Assembly: GCA_963969345.1 (NCBI GenBank)
Contig: OZ017768.1
Coordinates: 4,674,718-4,738,717 of the forward strand
Direction: 5' to 3'
DNA: 64,000 nt
Source of the DNA: Turbatrix aceti
Lineage: Eukaryota; Nematoda; Chromadorea; Rhabditida; Panagrolaimidae
Shown here: positions 28,601 through 38,161 of the stretch, piece by piece
Layout of the letters: each line of letters starts with the position of its first letter
Numbering within the stretch: the first letter of the stretch is position 1
The notes under the pieces: model-generated
What the model was told of the DNA's origin: nothing
Seen by the model: only the letters and a program-made list of their open reading frames with translations
Databases searched by the model: none
Program-made: the position numbers and the translations under genes

Positions 28601-31600
28601 GGGTACAGTAGACCGTCGTTGGCACCTGGTGTCATTTTGGGCTTCTATCAGAAGGCGTTCTTTAGTCGGAGTTGGTGGAATGAATTCTATATTAGAATTT
28701 CATATTGGTTTCCTGGATCGCGTGCGTGTTCTGTAGTCGAAGCGCTCCACTTCACGTTCGCGTGTCGCACGCAGGCCTCACGCGAACGGTCCCCGTGACC
28801 GTCTTATTTGGTATTTCCTCACTTGATGATAGTCATTGGCCTCGGCAATACCGAAATAGCAATTTGCTTCTTCGTAGTCGTTCGATACGTCGAACGTCGA
28901 ACGTTGAGCCTAGTAGCGGCTGTTTTTGACACGCAGAGCCCGCGAACGACAATTTATTTAGTAAATACAAAAGACATTTGTCATGAATAGCCTTTGTACC
29001 TGCGTCTGGCGTTGGCAGCAACCCATTCCGCGTGCCACGCTGGGTTATAAAAAACGTTGTTGATGACTTGTTTTTGTCTTGACGGGGTTAGAAATGCATG
29101 TAGCCCATCAACACTTGTCAAAAAATGACCACCGTTCTTTGCGGAGTTCAGTCCAATTTTTTGGCCCCGTTTCAGCCTTGTTTTCGGTCTTTTTGCTTTC
29201 ACCGTCAACGACGACGCATTACGAATTCCAATTCCGTTCTTTGATATGTTTTGATTGCCGGGATTACCGTCGACCTTGTTGGCCTCGCGTATGTGTTTGC
29301 GATGAGCAAGCAGATAGCATGAGTTCTTCGACGTAAACAGGAAACATTTGCGCACCTGACAGGATGTCTAACTTGCAGCCTCGGCGGCTGTGCAGCTTTG
29401 CGCAGATGACGAATGCTGTTCTCATCCTTTCTAGGAACTAAAAATAGAAATTATTTGGAAATTAATCTATCCGCTTGATTCGCCTAGTTTTATCGTTTTA
29501 TCTGCTGCTGCAGCTGGCGACAGCAGCGCCAGATAACACGAGAACTAAAAAGTCCAGAAACATGCCGTGGCACGTTTTGCTCGTTATCGGCTCCTGTTTA
29601 CATACATACCTCTCTTGATGACCATAGATAGATTGCAAAAGCACATCAAACACCGTAGAAAACAGTGTTCCATCTTTTTTCCGCGCGTCGTTGTTTTCAA
29701 TTGCAGTCTTTTTTGCTAGGTGTTTTCCTCGATTACCGGCTTGTAGTTTGTTTGTTTTCACACAACATGTCACAATCACACGTACATAGGTGCTAAAATC
29801 CTTTGTTCCTTCCTTCCTTGCCGACTTTCTCCTCTCTTGTTGCCTGTTGTCTGTTCCCAGTCGAAGCCGCCGGCTAGCGGGGTCTTCGTTGGCTCCTCCT
29901 CCTCTCCAGAGGGTGGTGGAGTATGTGCGAGCGTTTAAATATAAGCACCCTGTCGACCACGTTTTTGTCAGCGTGTTCTGTTCTACCTGATGGCTGCCGG
30001 CATTGCACCTGGCCTCGTTTTGTCACCTTTACCAATTCCGAGTTTTTTTTATTTTTCTTCCGTGTTGCGTTCAACTTTTTTTTTGGTCTATTCGATGGCA
30101 AACTTGGATCTGATTTAGAGCTTATCTCGTAAGTACTAATTTACACCCTGCAAGTCTGCAAATACCTAAATCTGCACTGATATGATGAAATCACTGACTC
30201 CTCGACGAACGAGCTTCATCAACAAGGCGGGCGGCATGCGGATGGTCTGTGGCGCGTATCGCCTGGCCCCACCGCCTCCTTCGCATACCGGCAATTCGGT
30301 TAGTTAATCAGTTCGGCTGTAGAACATCAGGGCATTACACCGAGTCTCAATAACATAATATTTGTACTTTTGCGCGGACGCGGACATGCACGAATGCGCC
30401 AACCGAGCCATGAGTAATGTGCTTGTTGCCGTTTTGGACTGTCCCTAGACACAAAAATAGCCAGTCAGTCAGTCAGTCACGCAGAGTTCTTTCTTTCTTT
30501 CTATATTTGGAAGCGTTCCCTGAAGGCATGCGCAAGAAAAAGGCAAAAAGGCACCTTGCTCTGATTGGCTCCAATTGTTTGTATGTGTGCCACGTGAAAA
30601 AAAAACGGGTGAAACAAAAGCTCTAATTCTCCTGTGTCTAATTTTAGCACTTGGGCAAAAACTGTGCCAAAATTAGTTATGTGCAAAAAAAGTTGTATGC
30701 GTGGGGGATAACTTGATAACCAAATGTGCCGTGTGCCTCCCAGACTACCTCCTCGAACGAGGAAGCTTGCCTGGGCTGGGCGGTGCCGCCCCCAAAATAG
30801 CTTTTTTTAAATGACCATTTCTCGCTACCGTATTTTGGCCTTAGGCGCGAGGGGAAATCCCGTCATTTACCGCAGTTCAAAGGTTTTCAACTGCGTTGAC
30901 AGGAAGGAACAAAAAAAAAGAAAAGAAATTTCACACTTTTGGTTCCCAGCGACAATGGCGGATGTGTAAGCCTTGAAAAAGAAAAAAAACGTTTGTCAAT
31001 TGTCCCAAAAGCGGAAATAAGTGAATGGCATTTATTTTTTTGGTAGCCAGAGGTTGACAGAATGTCCATGTCCATCTATCTACCATCCACAAATATTTAA
31101 AAATATTGGGTGGGCGCCGGAGAAGCTGAAATCTGGGAGGGGCCATAGGAAAAAAAAATGATAGTCGGTCTTTGCCCGCGGGCAAAAAAATGCAGCTTCT
31201 TTTTTTGAGGCGTTTTGTTTACAGCTGGGGGAAAAAGAGAAGAGGAAGCGCCGCAGCAGCGTATACATAAATATATATTTTAATAATTTTGAGTGGTTTG
31301 GAGCTTTACAAAGTTGTGCTGTTTTTTTTTGAAGTGCGTTTTTTTTTCAGCCCGTTTCAAACGACAACACCCCATTTCGGCATTCTCTTCTCAGTCTCGT
31401 CGCCGAAGAAGACATCCCCGAACTCCTCGAAGCCATGGCCGAAGACGAGGTAAGTACAAAGCGAGTGCGCCTTTTTTTCCCCGTAAAAACATATGCATAA
31501 CCTTTACCCGGAACACTCTTTCGTGGACACGCCTGCCTGCCCTGATGCTATTTTGGTCGTCTAGAAGAACCGAATTACGTGAATCAGCAATTCTCAGGGT

Positions 31601-33721
31601 GGCCGGGCAGATGGCGTGACTCGACTCGCCCTCCCACGTGGCTGGCGTTCGTTCGTTCGTTCATTGCTCCTGGAAGCCGGACTTTTTGACTTTGACTAAA
31701 TCACGTTCACCGCACCCACCGTAGTTGCTCTTGTTTTTTTGATGCACCCTGTAATAGTTTGGATTCCAGCACGTGTTCACTCACTTTTTTTGAGGCGTCT
31801 GGACCCTGCTAAAAATATTTACCTGCTGGTGCCCGTTCGCGGGGGTTGCATAAAACTTTCAAGTCAGTGCCCTCCCCAATCAGCGCCAATGGCAAAATTT
31901 ATTTTTTTTTAAATTATCTAGTTGAAGGCGGTCTAAAACGGGTCTCTTACTATGTTTACTCTCGCCTCCTCCTTCGCCCAGCAGCGGTCGTACATAGCAG
32001 TGGTTGCTTTTTAATTTGAAGGAATCACGCATGTTTTCCCAGTCCGTCCCGGGACGTGCGTGTATGCTGTTTGGCCTCTCCCCCGCGTCCAAGAAGCCCC
32101 TGCCTAAGTTGATGCCTCCCGTTTCTGGGCGAGATAAGAAACAATGCTCTTCTTGTCGTCTGACTTCCGAAAACAGACGAGTCCTGGCTGGCTGGGAATG
32201 CCGTTTCCTGTTGTGTCCCGAGCTTGTTCGCATCAATGAAAGGCAAAAAAAGAAGACGCAAAAGACAACAAAAAAGAGACCGGCGGACCGATATCACAGC
32301 CAAAAAAGGGCTTAGTGCCGTTTCCTTCCTGCCCGGACGCCCGACGAGACAGTTGGCCGAGTCTCGAAGCTGACTGAGCTGCTGCCACCCGGGTGGTTTC
32401 GTTCGTGCACGTCTTGAACCCGTGATGCCCGTGTTTCCGCCATCCAGCGGCCTCAAAGACCATCCTCCGTGCTTTCTTTCTTTTTTTCTTTCCTAAAAGC
32501 TGCGAGAGTGATTATGTGTGCCGTACTCGGAAAACACAACTTTTTGTTTCTGTCGCCATGCCTTGCCTTTCGGCGCGGGGAGACTTACGGCAAACTACGG
32601 CGATGCTTACTTGCTTTGTCTTTTTTTTGTGGGTGCTGGGAAAAGAGAAACCGTCGCCGTTTCCGCCCAGCAGCTCAGTTAGTCAGGGCCAATTGAGGAC
32701 CTCTGAGCGCCGCTGCTAACCGTCGCCAGGGACGCTAGGGACGTGGATTAATTTCCGGACGCATAATTTTGGGGCATCTCGGGTGAAGCCGATTTTTGTG
32801 TCTTGTGTTTTCCCATCTTCTCTTCCGGTATTTTACGGACGGCAGAAATTTTTTTCATTCATTCAGAAAATAAAATTTATTCAACTGGGAGCTTTTTTTT
32901 GGGCAACGAAACTCATTTTTTTGCGTTTTTTTCAGTATCGTTTCGTCGTGAGCGATTACGACCCGAACATGCCTTCGACCTCGGGTATCCTGCACAAGCC
33001 TGGTCGACCTCGCGAGAGGAGGAAACAGTTGAATGTAAGTTTTTTTGAAGTTTTAAAAAACTTTTTTTGCCGGACTGAAAACGGTGTCACAGCTCATTCA
33101 GCTTGGCCACAGGCAAAAAAGCTGTTTCGAAAAATTTTTATCTTCTCAGAATTTTTTTGGGGCCGGCGCTGTTTCCAAAAATAAAAAAAAACTGAAAATT
33201 GATAAACACGAACTTTGAAATTAAATTTAAAAAAAATAAATTTGAAACATTTGTCATCAATGCAATAAATTTTGCAGGGCAGCAGAATAAAGTTTGAGGA
33301 AAAGCCGCCGCAAGTCTTCATGTACCTGTGCGAAGAGAACGCGTACGATGAAGACGAGTGGCACGAGGGCTTCTCCATCACCTACGACGAGTACAAGGAA
33401 GTCGTCCGCGAATCCCAGGAGCGTCAGGCGCGGGAACACGCCGAGCTCGCCAAGTGGCGGGCCCTCATGGAGGCTCAGTACATGGCAGCATCGACTTCGG
33501 CATCGGCAGAGACAGACGCCGCCGGGTCTCCCTCATCGGGATCCTCGTCTAACGCCTCATCGCCGCCGCGCACCATCGTCGCGGACGACGACGTCGCCGC
33601 TGACGAGACGGCTATCAACTTTGGCTTCGGTCCGACCGTTGCCGTCAAGACTCCCACCCCAACTTCGCCACCCGCTGTCCACCATCATCCGACGCCGGTG
33701 GCGACGGTGGATTCGTCGTGA
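4693..33721 (+). CDS. Large disordered protein with neurabin/spinophilin-like PP1-docking motif
   Basis: Twelve exons join in phase to 1410 codons: 4693-4770, 6014-6104, 6167-6439, 10805-12340, 12647-12992, 13040-13599, 13656-13919, 22715-23058, 23109-23207, 31351-31449, 32936-33034 and 33278-33721. An in-frame TGA at 4687 directly precedes the start. The protein is rich in Ser, Pro, Arg and short acidic stretches, with no signal peptide or membrane segment. Two parts look structured. One, spanning the exon 4/5 junction, contains KNIQIDYQCMLIATDEIVV and then TYGPGIVQKLREKF. The other is the C-terminal exon, where RIKF (about residues 1266-1269) is followed by PPQVF and an acidic tyrosine-containing stretch. 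That layout matches the RVxF plus hydrophobic-pair docking motif by which neurabin and spinophilin bind protein phosphatase 1. No PDZ domain follows; the protein ends in a Ser/Thr/Pro-rich tail. The exon 3 to exon 4 join is the least certain. Role in PP1 targeting is inferred, not shown. Confidence 0.65.
5331..5960. repeat. Foldback (MITE-like) element, family R2, in intron 1 of the large gene
   Basis: The stretch is an imperfect palindrome of about 620 bp. Its left end ACAAGGAATGTGTAAGGCAG (from 5338) matches the reverse complement of its right end (to 5955), and the arms continue inward for over 200 bp with mismatches. GAGTC occurs immediately outside the right end (5956-5960) and two bases outside the left end (5331-5335), a possible target duplication. 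It shares the internal motif AAATGCCGAAA and the hexamer ATCCGA with copies at 44.0 and 49.2 kb. There is no coding capacity. Confidence 0.65.
6440..10804 (+). other. Intron 3 of the large gene, with a possible alternative exon near 9.0-9.2 kb
   Basis: This 4.4-kb intron is mostly T-rich unique sequence. One open stretch at about 9010-9140 on the plus strand encodes a Ser/Thr-rich peptide starting MYSSSTTRFDGGFHMRSG, in style like exon 2 of this gene (MRSGNSMTSSTDS). It could be an alternative first exon, but no clean donor site was found. The accepted downstream acceptor is CCCCGCAG at 10797-10804, because it restores phase with exon 3. A TTTAG four bases earlier in the run would not. Confidence 0.4.
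14180..14199 (+). other. Perfect hairpin followed by seven T
   Basis: GGGTCGACGACCC forms a 6-bp stem around one base and is followed directly by TTTTTTT. It resembles a terminator, but a T run alone can end RNA polymerase III transcripts and no Pol III gene is seen upstream. It may be chance in T-rich intron DNA. Confidence 0.35.
19149..19193. repeat. Perfect 13-bp inverted repeat
   Basis: AGAGCTCTTAGGG at 19149-19161 is exactly complementary in reverse to 19181-19193 across a 19-bp spacer. It lies in the 8.8-kb intron of the large gene and would form a stable stem-loop in RNA. Confidence 0.65.
19411..19464. repeat. Perfect 12-bp inverted repeat
   Basis: GACGCCAGAATG at 19411-19422 pairs exactly with 19453-19464 across a 30-bp spacer that contains a run of nine A. 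It lies about 250 bp from the other perfect inverted repeat in the same intron. Confidence 0.6.
23208..31350 (+). other. Intron 9 of the large gene (8.1 kb)
   Basis: This is a long intron between two exons of exactly 99 nt. No reading frame in it has recognisable domains or paired splice sites. The DNA is largely unique, with T runs and a GTCA/CAGT tandem repeat at about 30460-30480. I see no recognisable transposon, RNA gene or nested gene. Confidence 0.5.
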
Positions 33722-33800
33722 AGAGCGTGTGCAACTGTTTGTACGTATCAGAAATCATCCTCCTTCCGTCCGACAAGAGAATCAATCAATCAATCAAACA

Positions 33801-33806
33801 AATAAA
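33801..33806 (+). terminator. Poly(A) signal of the large gene
   Basis: AATAAA lies 80 bases after the stop codon of the large PP1-docking gene, in a stretch with CAAT and CAAA tandem repeats. It is the only canonical hexamer close behind the stop. Confidence 0.55.
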
Positions 33807-34024
33807 TCCTCCACCTTCCGAGCAGAAAGCCTTTGTCCGTGCAACAACCTCTAACATCACCACCAAACAAACAAACAAACAAACCATCTGTTCTCTTGTG
33901 TCTTTGAATTCACTTTTGTTCATGTTCAATGTCATTATGTTTCTGATCCGTGTTTTTGAACTGGAAAAATCGTGTGGCTTTTCTCACTGGATATATCATA
34001 AATCAATAGAAATCTTGTAATATG

Positions 34025-34700
34025 GACTTTACATTTTGATACAACAAAATTTGGGCAAAAAACAGACTCACTCAGAAACAAAATTTGCAAAACTGAAGAT
34101 CTGCCAAAGTTGTAATTCGCAAAATTTTTTTCAGTTTTTGGGGCGGCATTGCACAAAAAATTCGGCATACCCCTGGTCAAGGAACCTATCTGCTGAGTGC
34201 GCGACGCAAGTTGACACACCGCCTGAGAATGAGCTGATTTATTATGTCATTCACGCGATACTAGTCGATATGGTAATTTAGAGAAGGACGTGCGGCTAAC
34301 ACTATCATCATTCGACTCAGTTTTCGATGGAAAATCCGTAGAAAATAAAAAAAATGAGGGGTCGCACCTCAAAAAATGCCGAAATCGAAGTTGCTTTTTT
34401 TTGACAAAATTGATGTTTTTCAAATGCCATTTTCGTTGAATTTTTCCATAAGAATTCCATTTTTTTGAGTTACAGATATTTGATTGAATTTTTTTTGAGA
34501 CAATTTTGGCATGAAAAATGCCAAATTAAAAATTTTTGAGGTAAAAACGTGTGAAAAAAAAAGTGGAAAAATGGCATTTTTGGAACCTTGCAATTTTGCC
34601 AAATGTTCGATTCTGCAAATTTTGTTTGGCACCGAGTTTCACTGTGTTTAGGGGTGCTTTTTAACTAAATTTTACAATGATTCATCGTCGCATGAGAATC
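34025..34700. repeat. Dispersed repeat family R2b, copy near 34 kb
   Basis: Segments here recur in intron 4 of the HMG-CoA lyase gene (38.87-39.34 kb) and in intron 3 of the ABCC gene (47.92-48.29 kb). Shared features are a GATACAA...AAAATTTGG start, a GGAAAATCCGTAGAAAA-like block and AAAAAATGCCGAAATCGAAG. The copy lies just downstream of the large gene. It appears non-coding. Its ends are not defined by a clear target duplication. Confidence 0.5.
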
Positions 34701-34991
34701 CTCACAAAAAAATATGTTCAGAATATGAGTCTTTGATGGTTTATATTTGGAACTTAAATGTCTTATTAGAGGCCATCGAACATAAATGTCTTATGGCTTC
34801 GCGTAAGACATTTGGGGTATCAAATGCAAGTGTTTGTAGGTACTGAATCCAAAACATAAATGTCTTAAAAAATGCTTGGCAAAGTGCGTCAAATACGTTT
34901 TGATATCCGCTGAATTTTCGGCCCCTTCCCGCTTCGTCAACCCCTCGACATTCGTTTTAGAAAGTTTTTATTTTGTAGGCAAACAAAAAAA

Positions 34992-35937
34992 TTACCAAAC
35001 ACAACAACAGCAATCAGATGATGAAGATTTCGCAGGGAAGTGGTCGGTTGTCCATGATGTTGCTCTGGCGTTGATTTGAGCTATCGGCAGATGATTTTCC
35101 TGTCGTCGTCCAGGTCTTGACGAAGTCTTCTCACTCAATGTAGCCGGTTTACCTGAAACTATGTGAGAATTAGTCAGATTTTCGAAATTTTTACTTGTCC
35201 GAACTTGAAAAACATTTATTCACAACCTACTTTTGAACAATTTTTTTTACCTTTTTTGCAACTGTGAAGCCAAAACTGGCATCGCAAGCATTGGACATGG
35301 AAATTCTATTTACCAATTTACAAGAAGTCAAAGCACATTTGCTCCAAAAAGTCAAGTCAAAAATTGTGGTTTTTCAAAAAAAAATAGTAAACGCAACCAA
35401 AAAAAACTAGGAAAAATTTAAAAAAACATACCCCAATGAGCAAACGAGTAGGCGACAGCAACTAGATGTAAACAGTTCATTCATTGAAGTCGATTTACCT
35501 AAAAAACATAAAAGTTAGTCCGGTATCCTAGTTTTTCTTTCAAACTTACAGTTAATTTGAAAGGAAGCAGGATTACACGTCATCTGAAACTTTTAGTGAA
35601 AATAAAAATAGAACCCAAAAAATTTGATGTCTCAAAATTTTAAGCCAACTGCCTTTCAACCAATTTTTATCTTTTTTTGCGAAAGTGAATCCCCCTCTAG
35701 ACAATCCGGCTAGCAATATCGAAATCCTACCTAATAAATCGCAGAACCTCATCGAACAATCGCACAAAAAGTTAAAGAAAAGGTTGAAACTTGATTGGTA
35801 AAAAAAAAGAAGAAAAAAACGCCCAAACTTTTACAATTCCAAAGAACTTACGTCGACAATGGAGGCCTCCGCGGAGGTTTTGCTCGATTGAAGTTCCTGA
35901 TCGGTTGCATTGGCTTGATTAAGGTTGTCGAAAGAAT
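34992..35937 (-). pseudogene. Possible exon remnants of an unknown gene inside the repeat block
   Basis: Three minus-strand stretches look like exons. 35937-35852 follows TTGTTTCAG, ends at GTAAGT and encodes SFDNLNQANATDQELQSS and more. 35498-35432 follows TTTTTTAG and ends at GTATGT. 35152-34992 follows GTTTCAG and ends in TAA, with a Cys-rich tail. The last two both begin with GGTAAA-type codons. Their phases do not join into one frame, so this is either a decayed gene, one with undetected exons, or chance. The product is not recognised. Confidence 0.25.
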
Positions 35938-36228
35938 CTGAAACAAAAGCGAAACAATTGATATCAAAAAACAGCAGCTATAAAACACATGTAACAAAAA
36001 ATAGCAAGACAATAATAAAACAGCGAAGCGAGCAATCGCTCAAGCCGATCGCGACAACATTCGCTTTGAGAGTCCTCTAAACTGACATCGGTGATTTCTG
36101 GGGCGTTTTAGCATGAATTTTGCCATAAAACGTAGAAAACTCTGTATACTTCAAAAATTTTATTAGTTTATTTTTAAACGTTCGAAAAAGTTTCGAAAAA
36201 TGATTTTGGTGCATGTTTTGAAAGAATC

Positions 36229-37566
36229 GGACAATTTTTGATCAAAATCGAGTAGGGTTCGGAAGAAAAAATCCACGGATCTTCGAAATGTCGATAGAAA
36301 GCTGAAAATTTCAGGGTAGACTAAAAACAAAATTTCCTTTCGAATGGCTTACTCAGTTTTTTGATTGCGTGTCGATAAATGTCCGAAAAAAACGGTTTTT
36401 TTCGGAAATTTGAAAAATTCGGAATTTTTTAGAACTTGGATCAAAAAATGAATATCACCAGTCGAAAGCGAAGTATCTTTTTTATCTCCTGTGAAATTTT
36501 CATAGACTTACCACATCCCTGGGGCATACGGTAGCGATTCCCCCGAACCATACTTGTTCAAACGCCTGAGGCTATGAGGTAAGGCACTGCAGAACAAAGT
36601 GAGGTAGAGCATCTTGTTAGAAATTTTTCGGCCTACAAAATCGTGTAACTCCTGAATTTCTATCTATTTTTTTGGCCTCGCAATTTTAATTCGCGCAACA
36701 TACACTCATTTTTGGTACCAATTTTCCAAAAATTGAAATCGAAAAAGTGGGGTCTGGGGGAAAAATCGCCATTGACACAGTTTTGGAGCGTTGTAGCATG
36801 AATCTTGACCCTAGACGTAAAAAACCCTGTAGAATTCAAAAATTTTATTATTTTGTTTTTATAGGTTCGAGAAAGTTCCGAAAAATGCTTTTTTTTCGAA
36901 AATTCGAACTTTTAGGAATTTTTCGGTCGAAATTGAAAAAAATGAATATTATCACCGCATTTAGAATTCACTTTTACTCCTATACTGAAATTTTCAGCAA
37001 TATTGCTTTCAAACTGAACGAATGGCGATTTTTCCCCCAGACCCCACTTTTTCGATTTCAATTTTTGGAAAATTGGTACCAAAAATGAGTGTATGTTGCG
37101 CGAATTAAAATTGCGAGGCCAAAAAAATAGATAGAAATTCAGGAGTTACACGATTTTGTAGGCCGAAAAATTTCTAACAAGATGCTCTACCTCACTTTGT
37201 TCTGCAGTGCTTTACCTCATAGCCTCAGGCGTTTGAACAAGTATGGTTCGGGGGAATCGCTACCGTATGCCCCAGGGATGTGGTAAGTCTATGAAAATTT
37301 CACAGGAGATAAAAAAGATACTTCGCTTTCGACTGGTGATATTCATTTTTTGATCCAAGTTCTAAAAAATTCCGAATTTTTCAAATTTCCGAAAAAAACC
37401 GTTTTTTCGGACATTTATTGATTCGATATCAAAAAACTGAGTAAGCCATTCGAAAGGAAATTTTGTTTTTAGTCTACCTTGAAATTTTCAGCTTTCTATC
37501 GACATTCCGAAGATCCGTGGATTTTTTCTTCCGAACCCTACTCGATTTTGATCAAAAATTGTCCCA
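36229..37566. repeat. Long inverted repeat with arms of about 540 bp
   Basis: The left arm, about 36229-36771, is repeated almost perfectly in reverse complement at about 37022-37566. Only a few scattered differences are visible by eye (for example AAGGCACTG against AAAGCACTG). The 250-bp spacer begins with a copy, in direct orientation, of the sequence just outside the left arm (about 36095-36200), so the layout is A-B-A'-B(inverted). No open frame spans an arm. The near identity implies recent formation or ongoing gene conversion. A transcript would fold into a very long double-stranded RNA. Confidence 0.8.
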
Positions 37567-38161
37567 CAATTCCAAAAAACACATCAAAATGCTTCAAATA
37601 TTATTATAATTACAAACCTAATTTGAAAAAGTAAAAAATTCCAAATTTGGCCCAAAATTCTTTTTTTTGCAACTAATTCGACCAGCGCGCTCGGGCAGCG
37701 GGAAAATCTCTCGCCATGAGTGCGACGCGCGCTGAACGAAGAAAAAGCAGTGAGGGACCAGGGAAAGAAGGATAGTCCAGACAGCCGGCGCGTGCTATGC
37801 TTAACCATTAGATGCCGCGCGCTGTGACAACTATCAAACCGGTCCGACCCTTCACCCACTCGGGCGGCGGGGGGAGGTGACAAAAATCTCTTGTCTTATA
37901 AGACATTTATCCTCTTACCTCAAATAAGACATATATGTACCCAGAGATAAGTCATATTTTTTATTTCAAGACATTTTGTGTTTTAGATTTAAGGCATATT
38001 TCCTTTGAAATAAACAAGACATTTCTGTACTAGATATATTTTTTTGTGAGTCTCGGAGTACAAAAAAAATCTGTTTATTCTGCTGAAAATAAAAAATGTA
38101 AACCTGAGAAAGAAAGTGAAATGAATGCCATGGCAAGTGAAAGCACGAGCTAGCTGAAAGA
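37567..38161. other. Intergenic region 3' of HMG-CoA lyase
   Basis: Holds the right-hand cluster of the TAAATGTCTTA-type repeat (37.88-38.03 kb), a GC-richer stretch at about 37690-37880 without a supported gene, and the 3' untranslated region of the lyase gene. Confidence 0.5.
38074..38079 (-). terminator. Poly(A) signal of HMG-CoA lyase
   Basis: AATAAA on the minus strand lies 83 bases after the lyase stop codon, a normal position for cleavage and polyadenylation. Confidence 0.6.

Larger units (their letters stand above)
34740..38040. mobile_element. Putative composite DNA element bounded by inverted clusters of a TAAATGTCTTA repeat
   Basis: The motif TAAATGTCTTA or close variants occurs about four times at 34.75-34.87 kb. 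It recurs about four times in the opposite orientation at 37.88-38.03 kb. Clusters of short repeats near both ends in inverted orientation resemble transposase-binding subterminal repeats. Between them are possible minus-strand exons (34.99-35.94 kb) and a long inverted repeat (36.23-37.57 kb). No transposase domain is recognisable and exact ends and target duplications were not found. The element may instead be two nested insertions. Confidence 0.4.

Noticed and set aside
33294..33854. 186-codon Arg/Pro-rich frame overlapping the last exon of the large gene
   Set aside because: A +1 shadow of the in-phase coding exon; composition is what a shifted Ser/Thr/Pro-rich frame produces.
33722..38161. 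Search for PDZ exons completing a neurabin gene downstream of the PP1 motif
   Set aside because: No GLGI/GLGF-type motif with splice sites was found, and a stop codon plus AATAAA end the gene at 33.7-33.8 kb.
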